A stretch of 64,000 nucleotides of DNA from Saccharothrix espanaensis DSM 44229. Its GTDB lineage: Bacteria; Actinomycetota; Actinomycetes; Mycobacteriales; Pseudonocardiaceae. Both the position numbers and the translations under genes were made by a program. The DNA is taken from contig NC_019673.1 in the NCBI RefSeq assembly GCF_000328705.1, positions 4,464,001-4,528,000 on the forward strand, given 5' to 3'. The notes beneath the pieces are model-generated. The model was not told the origin of the DNA and did no database searches. It saw nothing but the letters and a program-made list of their open reading frames with translations. Each line of letters starts with the position of its first letter. Position 1 is the first letter of the stretch. Below, piece after piece: positions 40,655 through 47,756 of this stretch.

Positions 40655-41768
40655 CCTCGGTTGTCCTGACCTCTGGCGCCCTGGTCCCGGGTGCCCTGGT
40701 CCCGGGTGCCCTGGTCCCGGGTGCCCTGGTCTCTGGTGCCCTGGTCTCTGGTGCCCTGATCCCGGCAGCCCTGGCCTCGGTGCCGAACGCCGCCCGCGTG
40801 CGCAGCGCGTGCCGCCGGTACTCGGCCGGGCTGATCCCGTACGCGGCGCGGAAGGCGCGGCTGACGTGCGGCGCGTCCAGCAGCCCCCACCGGGCGGCGA
40901 CGGCGGCCACCGTGCGGCTCGCCAGCTGCGGGTTCTCCAGGTCCTGCCGGATGCGGTCCAGCCGGCGGGCCCGGATCCACGACGACAGCGGCTGGTCCTG
41001 CCCGGAGAACAGCCGGTGGACGTAGCGCACCGACACGCGGTGGGCCCGCGCGACCGTGCGCGGCGACAGGTCGGGATCGGACAGGTTGGCCTCGCAGTAG
41101 GCGAGCATCCGGTCCAGCAGCGGCGCGCGACCGGCCACCGGCACCTCCCGCCCGGCGAACACCAGCGCGATCATGTCGACCAGCGAGTCGGCCAGCCGGA
41201 GCCCGCCCTGCCCGGACCCGGCGGTCGCGACGCCGTCGAGCTCGTCGGCCAGGCCGGTGAAGAAGCCCGCGACCAACCGCCGCACGCCCCGCCCGGTCGC
41301 CTTCGGCGTGGCGACGACCTGTCGCAGCACGTCGGCGTCGGAGGCGAAGTACGAGCGGGGGCAGGTGACCACGATGGTGCGGAAGTCGTCCTGGGGGCGC
41401 AGCGCCGGGTCATGGTGCACCAGCGTGTAGGGCCGGGTCGTGTCGTAGATGGCCATGTCGCCGGGCAGCATCACGTTGCGCCGGCCGTCCTGCGCGACGA
41501 CCATCCGGCCCGAGACCTGCAGGGCGACCTTGTACACGTCGTTGTCGGTGGAGCTGATCTGCCGGCGGTCCCGGCGCACCGTGCACGCCGACGTGCGCAG
41601 GTCCGACACCAGCAGCCCGCCGACCTGCTCGGCGCGGATGCCCGCCCACATCCGGCCGGGGTCGTTGGCGGTGATGGCCAACGGCGCGAACGCCGTCGAC
41701 GCGGCGGTCTGGAACTCCTCCAGGCGCTGTTCGGGCGTACCGGTGGGATCCGTGGCGAAGTGGGCCAA
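40626..41768 (-). CDS. AraC-family transcriptional regulator with repeat tail
   Basis: 380 residues. The N-terminal AraC-binding-like cupin region contains SSTDNDVYKVALQVSG and MLPGDMAIYDTTRPYTL. The C-terminal HTH_18 pair follows, with DLSPRTVARAHRVSVRYVHR and SAFRAAYGIS-type ending (SRAFRAAYGISPAEYRRH). After the DNA-binding domain comes a tail of RAPGT/RAPET pentapeptides produced by a 15-bp tandem repeat. ATG 41766-41768. Convergent with and overlapping the LuxR regulator. The ligand is unknown; the class often controls nearby metabolic genes, perhaps the membrane glycan genes downstream. Confidence 0.92.
   Translation of the reverse strand: MAHFATDPTGTPEQRLEEFQTAASTAFAPLAITANDPGRMWAGIRAEQVGGLLVSDLRTSACTVRRDRRQISSTDNDVYKVALQVSGRMVVAQDGRRNVMLPGDMAIYDTTRPYTLVHHDPALRPQDDFRTIVVTCPRSYFASDADVLRQVVATPKATGRGVRRLVAGFFTGLADELDGVATAGSGQGGLRLADSLVDMIALVFAGREVPVAGRAPLLDRMLAYCEANLSDPDLSPRTVARAHRVSVRYVHRLFSGQDQPLSSWIRARRLDRIRQDLENPQLASRTVAAVAARWGLLDAPHVSRAFRAAYGISPAEYRRHALRTRAAFGTEARAAGIRAPETRAPETRAPGTRAPGTRAPGTRAPEVRTTEVRSGVSGSS
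40675..40779 (-). repeat. seven 15-bp tandem units in AraC gene tail
   Basis: Units such as ggtgccctggtcccg (plus-strand view) repeat seven times with few changes and encode RAPGT/RAPET pentapeptides. In frame; three central copies are nearly identical, suggesting recent expansion. Confidence 0.95.
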
Positions 41769-41967
41769 CTCGTCACCTGCCTCCGTACCGTCCTCACCAC
41801 GGTACTGCGCGTGCCCGGACGAGTACGCGGAACGACAAGAACGGGTGCGCCGGCAGGCGGTCCGGCGGCGCGAAGCGGCCGTACGGTGGCCACGCGGTCG
41901 CGCTGGGGGTGGCCGACCGGGCGGGCGGCACCGGCGGTGGAGGGGTGCGCCGGTGCCGCCCGCCTGG

Positions 41968-44175
41968 CTACGCGTCGGCCCGTTCCCGGCCAGTGGGCTC
42001 GCGATCAGCGGGCTCGTGGTCGGCGGGCTCGTGGTCGGCGTCCACCAGGGGCGCCGGGTCCGGTCGGCGGGAGCGCCACCGCAGGAACCCGGAGTACGCC
42101 ACGACGGCCAACAGGCCCAGCAGGGCGAGCGCGGTGCCCAGCGGGAGACCGGGCGGCGTCCACCGGAGCGTGACCTGCCCGGCCTCGACGTCGGCCGGCA
42201 GGTCGACCACGAGCAGGCCCGCCGGACCCTGCCGCCCGGTCAGCTCCCGCCCGTCCAGCTCCACCCGGTAGCCGGGCCACGCCAGCCGCGCGAACACCAG
42301 CGACCCGGCCTGCCCGCGCGGCTTGGTGAACCGCACCGACTCGTCCCGGTCGTCCGGCGAGGTGTCCTCGGTGACCCGCACCCCCGCCGTGGCGTGCGAG
42401 AGTCGCCCGTCCGGCCAGGGCAGCGGCTGCTCGCGGCTGAGCACGGTCACCGTCTCCGAGCGGAAGGACACCCGCCAGCCCGGCGGCGGCTGGACGTCCG
42501 GGCGGACGGAGTTGTCCACGCCGACGCTGCCCGCCCGGATCAGGTCGACCAGCGGCCGGCCGTCCAGGTCGGTCGGCGCGAAGATCCGGTCGAAGCTGCC
42601 CGCGCACGTGTTGCCGTGGTAGACCATGCAGGTCGCGCTCGCGAAGTCGCGGAACTGCAACCCGGTGTACGAGCCGACCGACGACAGCCCGGCGACCAGC
42701 CCGACGTTGCCCGGCAGCACGCTGCCCACCGGGAACGTGGTGCCCTCGTGCGGCGGCGTCTGCGCGCGCAACTCGGTGATCGACCGCGGGTAGTTGTGCA
42801 CGGCCACGTCCCCGTTGAACGGGAACCACGCCGTCTGCGCCACCAGCCCGGCGGCGACCCCGACCACCAGCACGCCGTACATGGCGGCCAGCCGTCGCCG
42901 CGCCAGCCAGAGCGCGAGCACGATCCCGACGACCAGCAGCGCCAACGAGATCACGTGGTGCCGCCACTGCCACGGCCCGGCCGAGAACGTCAGGTACGCG
43001 GAGAGCACCAGCGCGCCCGCCGTGAGCAGCGCCCGCCGCCGGAAGTGGTCGAGCTTCGGCCCGCCGGTCAGCACGACCGCGAACAGCACGCCCAGCGCGA
43101 GGTAGACGACCTCCAAGTGCCGCAACGGGAACCGGAACATCCACATGTTCGACGGCCCGACCGCCAGCAGCACGTACACCGCCGCGACCGCGAACACCCC
43201 GGCCAGCGGCCGCCACCGCTCGCGCAACCGGCTCCAGTGCAGCCACGGCAGCAGCGGCACGATGAACCACGCGAAGTACACCGACGGCGTGATCATCCGG
43301 ATGCTGTGGCCGAACCCGCGGACCATCGGCTGGTGGCTGGCCATGCTCAGGCTCAGCAGGTCCGACAGCCGGGGCATCAGCACACCGTCGCTGGCGAAGC
43401 CCTGGCCCGCGCGGGTGGTCACCGCCGAACTGCCCAGCAGCGGCAGGTACACCAGCGGCACCAGCAACGCCACCAGCCCGCCCACCACGAGCAGCCGCGG
43501 CAGCGCCGGGCGGTCACCCCTGACCCACGACTCGACCAGCAGCGCCGCCATCACCACGCACACGCCCAGCAGCCCGTACGGGTTGCCCGTGGTCACCGCG
43601 AGCGCGCCGAACAGGAACGCCCACAGCGGGCTGCCCGCGCCGCGCGCCATCCGCCGCGCCGCCCACCAGGTGAACGGCAGCCAGGTGAACGCCATCAACC
43701 CGGCCGCCCACGTCGCGGCGTCGTAGTAGAGGGTGAACCCGCTGAACGGCAGTGCGATCGCGATCACCGCGGCGGGCCCGCGCCCCGCGCCGTACTCCCG
43801 GCACAGCAGGTACGCGCCCAGCGCCAGCAGCACCAGGAACTCGGTCTTCACCACGACCGCGGCCACCGCCAGGTCGTCGAACTGGTTGACCAGCACGAAG
43901 TTCGCCAGGTTGACCGGGTTCCAGATGCCGAACAGCGCCTCGGCGGCGAAGTTGCCGCCCATCCAGTTGTCCACGTCCAGCAGCGGCGGCCAGTCGCCCT
44001 CCAGCAGCCGCCCGCCCAGGTAGTGCCAGGTGGGCAGGAACTGGACCGCGCTGTCGTCCCACACGTAGAACAACCGGTTGCGCAAGAACGGGATCTGCGC
44101 GATCAACACCACGGCGGCACACACACCGAACGCGACCAGCGGACCCCGCGCCGATCGTCGGACGAGCGTCGTCAC
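41968..44175 (-). CDS. YfhO-like multi-pass membrane protein (glycan biosynthesis)
   Basis: 735 residues. About 11-13 membrane helices occupy the first 500, followed by an extracytoplasmic beta-rich domain (about 510-680) and a final helix. The YfhO/GT-C look comes from the luminal loop after helix 1 (FYVWDDSAVQFLPTWHYLGG), the FRFPLRHLEVVYL segment and the C-terminal beta domain with AWPGYRVELDGREL. GTG 44173-44175 overlaps the GtrA stop. With GtrA and GT2 it forms the three-gene set used for transferring a sugar from polyprenyl phosphate to surface polymers; this protein would be the outer-face transferase. The acidic tail is a 15-bp repeat product. Confidence 0.8.
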   Translation of the reverse strand: MTTLVRRSARGPLVAFGVCAAVVLIAQIPFLRNRLFYVWDDSAVQFLPTWHYLGGRLLEGDWPPLLDVDNWMGGNFAAEALFGIWNPVNLANFVLVNQFDDLAVAAVVVKTEFLVLLALGAYLLCREYGAGRGPAAVIAIALPFSGFTLYYDAATWAAGLMAFTWLPFTWWAARRMARGAGSPLWAFLFGALAVTTGNPYGLLGVCVVMAALLVESWVRGDRPALPRLLVVGGLVALLVPLVYLPLLGSSAVTTRAGQGFASDGVLMPRLSDLLSLSMASHQPMVRGFGHSIRMITPSVYFAWFIVPLLPWLHWSRLRERWRPLAGVFAVAAVYVLLAVGPSNMWMFRFPLRHLEVVYLALGVLFAVVLTGGPKLDHFRRRALLTAGALVLSAYLTFSAGPWQWRHHVISLALLVVGIVLALWLARRRLAAMYGVLVVGVAAGLVAQTAWFPFNGDVAVHNYPRSITELRAQTPPHEGTTFPVGSVLPGNVGLVAGLSSVGSYTGLQFRDFASATCMVYHGNTCAGSFDRIFAPTDLDGRPLVDLIRAGSVGVDNSVRPDVQPPPGWRVSFRSETVTVLSREQPLPWPDGRLSHATAGVRVTEDTSPDDRDESVRFTKPRGQAGSLVFARLAWPGYRVELDGRELTGRQGPAGLLVVDLPADVEAGQVTLRWTPPGLPLGTALALLGLLAVVAYSGFLRWRSRRPDPAPLVDADHEPADHEPADREPTGRERADA
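41993..42037 (-). repeat. three 15-bp tandem units at the 3' end of the YfhO-like gene
   Basis: gcgggctcgtggtcg and variants (plus-strand view) encode DHEPA-DHEPA-DREPT just before the stop. Two copies are identical. Confidence 0.85.
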
Positions 44176-44588
44176 GACGTCCGTTCCTCTTCCTTGACCA
44201 GTGGCGCGGCCTGCCCGGGACGACCCAGGAGCACGAACTGCGCGACGATGAACGTGAACGGGATCGCCACCACCGCCGCGAGCAGCGGTGCGATCCGCTG
44301 GTCCACGTGCAGCCACGTGACCAGCGCGTACAACCCCGCCGTGGTGACGACGAAGTTCGTCACGTTGGACAGCGGGAACAGCAGGAACGTCCGCAGCGAC
44401 GGCGTCGTGCGGAACGTGAAGTAGCAGTTGAGGAAGTACGACCCGACCATGGCCAGCAGGAACGCGGCCACGTGCGCGGCCAGGTACGGGAACGCCAGGC
44501 CCAGCAGCAGGTACAGGCCGTAGTAGACGCCGGTGTTGACCACGCCGACGAGTCCGAAGCGGATGATCCGGCCGAGCTTGCCGGTCAC
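44172..44588 (-). CDS. GtrA-family membrane protein
   Basis: 138 residues, four membrane helices, typical GtrA opening IRFGLVGVVNTGVYYGLYLL and the motif VGSYFLNCYFTFR. GtrA proteins are thought to flip polyprenyl-phosphate-linked sugars made by the adjacent GT2 enzyme. GTG 44586-44588 overlaps the GT2 stop, and the GtrA stop overlaps the next start, so all three are coupled. The much longer open frame upstream is inside the GT2 gene. Confidence 0.92.
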   Translation of the reverse strand: MTGKLGRIIRFGLVGVVNTGVYYGLYLLLGLAFPYLAAHVAAFLLAMVGSYFLNCYFTFRTTPSLRTFLLFPLSNVTNFVVTTAGLYALVTWLHVDQRIAPLLAAVVAIPFTFIVAQFVLLGRPGQAAPLVKEEERTS

Positions 44589-45610
44589 CGCGCGGTCCGC
44601 TCGGTGAACGGACCGGCCACGACCTCGCCCATGACCTCCACCGCGTGCTCGGCGACGTCGCGGCCCAGCGGCAGGGTGACCGGGGTGGGCCCGGTGCCCG
44701 CGGACTCCTTGACCAGGAAGTGCGGCCGGCGCTTGGACTCGGAGTAGATCCGGCCGACGTACTCGCCGATCACGCCCAGGAACAGCAGTTGCAGGCCGCC
44801 CAGCACGAGCACGCCGCACATCAGGGTGACGTAGCCGGGGACGTCGACGCCGTGCCACACCGCGTTCACCAGCACCCAGATCGCATACCCGAACGCGATC
44901 GCGGTGACCAGCGCGCCGAGGTAGATCGCGACCCGCAGCGGTTTGGAGTTGAACGAGACCACGCCGTCTATGCCGTAGTTGAACAGTTTGCGCAACGTCC
45001 AACTGCTGTTGCCGTTCCGGCGGACCACGTTGTCGTAGTCGATGACCGCGGTGTCGAAGCCGATCCAGGAGAACAGCCCTTTGGAGAACCGGTTGTACTC
45101 GCCCAGCGACAGCAGCGCCTGGACCGCGCGCCGGCTGAGCACCCGGAAATCACCGACGCCGTTCTGGAGTTCGACGTCGATCACCTTGTTGATGAGCTTG
45201 TAGTACACGGTGGACACGAGTGTGCGCACCCGCGCCTCACCTCGCCGGGTGCGCCGCGCGATCACCTGGTCGTAGCCGGTGCCGATCAGGGCGACCATCC
45301 GCTCCAGCAGTTCGGGCGGGTGCTGGAGGTCGGCGTCCATGATGGCCACCAGGTCGCCGGTCGCGTGGCCGAGGCCGGCCAGCATGGCGGCCTCCTTGCC
45401 GAAGTTCCGGCTCAGCGCCAGGTACTTGAACCGCTGGTCGCGTTCCGCGAGCAGGCGCAGCCGGGGCAGGGTGCCGTCCGTGCTGCCGTCGTCGACGAGC
45501 AGGACCTCGAAGTCCTCGCCCACCGACGGGAGCGTGCGCATCAGCGCCGCGTAGAGATCTTCCAGCCCGGCTTCCTCGTTGAAGCACGGGACCACCACCG
45601 AGATGCGCAC
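44585..45610 (-). CDS. GT2 polyprenyl-phosphate glycosyltransferase (GtrB/DPM1-like)
   Basis: 341 residues. Catalytic GT2 domain first: VVVPCFNEEAGLEDLYAAL, VDDGSTDGT, and the metal-binding MDADLQHPPEL. Two C-terminal membrane helices follow, with VTLMCGVLVLGGLQLLFLGV and EYVGRIYSESKRRP, diagnostic of the DPM1/GtrB/bactoprenol-glucosyltransferase group. It makes polyprenyl-phosphate sugar on the inner membrane face. ATG 45608-45610. First gene of the GT2-GtrA-YfhO-like operon and divergent from the PIG-L lipoprotein. Confidence 0.95.
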   Translation of the reverse strand: MRISVVVPCFNEEAGLEDLYAALMRTLPSVGEDFEVLLVDDGSTDGTLPRLRLLAERDQRFKYLALSRNFGKEAAMLAGLGHATGDLVAIMDADLQHPPELLERMVALIGTGYDQVIARRTRRGEARVRTLVSTVYYKLINKVIDVELQNGVGDFRVLSRRAVQALLSLGEYNRFSKGLFSWIGFDTAVIDYDNVVRRNGNSSWTLRKLFNYGIDGVVSFNSKPLRVAIYLGALVTAIAFGYAIWVLVNAVWHGVDVPGYVTLMCGVLVLGGLQLLFLGVIGEYVGRIYSESKRRPHFLVKESAGTGPTPVTLPLGRDVAEHAVEVMGEVVAGPFTERTAR

Positions 45611-45756
45611 AAGTCCCCTCGAAACCCCTCAAGACACCGCTGTGCCGATCCGACCGATCGCCGCTCGACCCCACCTGTCAACGACGCTCGGCAGCGCGGT
45701 CGCGTTGCAAGACGTCGCGTTGGTCACCGGTTTCCGCGCTATCGCCTTCCTGTCGG

Positions 45757-45762
45757 TAGCCT
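45757..45762 (+). promoter_or_regulatory. possible -10 element TAGCCT of the lipoprotein gene
   Basis: TAGCCT lies 21 nt before ATG 45784, allowing a short leader with aggggtgga as ribosome site. No -35 is convincing. Confidence 0.3.
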
Positions 45763-45783
45763 GTCCGTCGCAGCAGGGGTGGA

Positions 45784-47637
45784 ATGCGACTTGGGGGCAG
45801 TGGTTTCATGGCGCTTGCAAGGCCGTTCGCACTGCTCGTGGCTTTGGCGCTGGCGGTGCTGGTGGCCTGCGGCGACCCTACCGCACCGCCCGCGACGGCC
45901 GACGAGGTCGCTTACCTCCAGGTCGTCGCGCACCACGACGACGACCTGTTGTTCATGAATCCCGACGTCCGTGACGGGGTGCGTTCCGGGCACCGCCTGA
46001 TGACGGTGTTCCTCACCGCCGGCGAAGCCGAGGAACCGGACGCGAACGGCTACTCGGCGGCCCGCCAGGCGGGTGCCCGCGCCGCCTACGCGCGGATGGC
46101 CGGCGTGCCCGACGAGTGGGACGGCTCGGCCATGGCGCTGGCCGGCGGGCGCACCGCCGAGCGCTACTCGCTCAAGTCGCGGCCGCGGGTGGCGCTGGTC
46201 TTCCTGAACCTGCCCGAGGACGCCGACCCGCGCGCGGCCGGCGGCCGGGGCGCGTTGAGCCGGCTGTGGCGGGACCGGGGCGGCTGGGTGTCGGTGGACA
46301 CCCTGGTGCCGACCGGCGGCCAGGTCGCGGAGCCGTCCCGGTACACCGGCAACGGCTTGGTCAAGGTGCTGGCGAAGCTGATGGAGGGGTTCCGCCCGAC
46401 GGTGCTGCGCACCCAGGACCCCGACCCGGACCCGGACTACCCGTTCTGGTTGCCCCTGCACGACCACCCCGACCACGTGATGAGCGCCCGGTTCGCGGAG
46501 GCGGCGGCGCGGAGCTACCGGCGGTCGCCGGACCGCCCGGCGCTGTCGGTGGTCGGCTACCGGGACTACAACATCGAGGACGCCCCGGCGAACCTGGGCC
46601 CGGAGCAGCAGAACGACAAGATCGGCCACTTCGGCGAGTACCAGAAGCACGACAAACTGGCGCACGGCCCCGCGTACGACCGCTGGTCGCGCCGCATGTA
46701 CTACCGGTGGGACCGGGGCACGGCGTGGGTGGGGCAGGCGCCGGACGGGCGGCTGCACGCGTTCGCCGTGCGCGGCAAGGACGTCATCGGGTGGCGGCAG
46801 GCCGGCGACCGCTGGGAGAGCGCCGCCGTGGACCGCCCGGACGGCCCGCTCGCGGCGGGTCTGGCGGTCGGTCGGGGCGTCGGCGGGCTCACGGTGTGCG
46901 GGCGGCGGCTGGACAACGACGGTATGACCTGCCGCGACGACCGGGGGTGGGTCGGCCTGGGCAGCCCGGACCCGGGTGACGCGCGGGTGGGCGTCCCGGC
47001 CGTGGCCGCGCACCGGGACGGGCGGCTGGCGCTGTTCGTGCGGGACGCGCGGGGCGGGGTGAGCCGGGTCGAGCAGGACGGCGACGGCCGCTGGGGCTCG
47101 TGGGACCGGCTCGGCGGCGCGGACGTGCGCGACGGGTTGAGCGCGGTGCCCGGCCCGGACGGCGCGCCGGAGGTGTACGCGGCCACGGCCACGTCGGTGC
47201 TGCGGTGGGCGGGTGGCTGGGACTCGTCGTTCCCGGCGGTCGCCCCGGCCGGCGCGCCGGTCGCGGTGGCCGACGCCGGCGGCACGACGGTCGTGGTGCC
47301 GGTGGCCGACACCGGCGAGGTGCTGCGCGCCACCCGCACCGGCGGGGCGTGGTCGGCTCCGGTGCGCGGCCCGGGACCCGGTGGTCCTGGCCGGCCGGCG
47401 GCGGTGTCGGCGGACGGTGCGGTGGTGGTGGTCGGGCGGGCCGGCGACGGCGGCGTGACCACGGACGCGTCCGGCGCGTGGGCCGGGATCGGCGGCACGC
47501 CGCTGGACTACCCGGCGGCGGCGGTGGACCCGGCGGGCCGGCTGGTCGTGCTGCTGGTCGGACCGGACGGCCGGCTGCACACCTCGGTGCGGGCCGAGCG
47601 GGGCGGCGCGTTCGGCCCGTGGCAGGCCACGCCCTAG
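45784..47637 (+). CDS. PIG-L-family deacetylase lipoprotein with C-terminal beta-repeat domain
   Basis: 617 residues. The signal peptide ends in a lipobox LVAC, so the protein should be a lipoprotein on the outer membrane face. PIG-L (LmbE-like) catalytic region: AHHDDDLLF in place of the usual AHPDDE, a later RTQDPDPDPDYPFW, and HDHPDHVMSARF with the second zinc His. The last about 290 residues are beta-strand repeats (e.g. GRLALFVRDARGGVSRVEQD) like PLL/lectin-type propellers. It probably de-N-acetylates a surface sugar, consistent with the divergent glycan genes. ATG 45784 preferred; ATG 45808 is possible. Confidence 0.85.
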   Translation: MRLGGSGFMALARPFALLVALALAVLVACGDPTAPPATADEVAYLQVVAHHDDDLLFMNPDVRDGVRSGHRLMTVFLTAGEAEEPDANGYSAARQAGARAAYARMAGVPDEWDGSAMALAGGRTAERYSLKSRPRVALVFLNLPEDADPRAAGGRGALSRLWRDRGGWVSVDTLVPTGGQVAEPSRYTGNGLVKVLAKLMEGFRPTVLRTQDPDPDPDYPFWLPLHDHPDHVMSARFAEAAARSYRRSPDRPALSVVGYRDYNIEDAPANLGPEQQNDKIGHFGEYQKHDKLAHGPAYDRWSRRMYYRWDRGTAWVGQAPDGRLHAFAVRGKDVIGWRQAGDRWESAAVDRPDGPLAAGLAVGRGVGGLTVCGRRLDNDGMTCRDDRGWVGLGSPDPGDARVGVPAVAAHRDGRLALFVRDARGGVSRVEQDGDGRWGSWDRLGGADVRDGLSAVPGPDGAPEVYAATATSVLRWAGGWDSSFPAVAPAGAPVAVADAGGTTVVVPVADTGEVLRATRTGGAWSAPVRGPGPGGPGRPAAVSADGAVVVVGRAGDGGVTTDASGAWAGIGGTPLDYPAAAVDPAGRLVVLLVGPDGRLHTSVRAERGGAFGPWQATP

Positions 47638-47756
47638 CCGGCGCGGCCTCCGAGCCCTCGGCCAAACCGGACAGCAGCCGGCCCGAACCCGGTTCGCCCC
47701 TGAGGAGCGTTGCCCCAGCCGGTGCAGGAGTGCGGCCAGGGCGCGGTCGAACGCCC

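Noticed and set aside
40675-40779. Regular direct repeats considered as a CRISPR array
   Set aside because: Units are 15 bp, contiguous, without spacers, and encode pentapeptides in frame. No array-like repeat-spacer pattern and no cas genes in the window.
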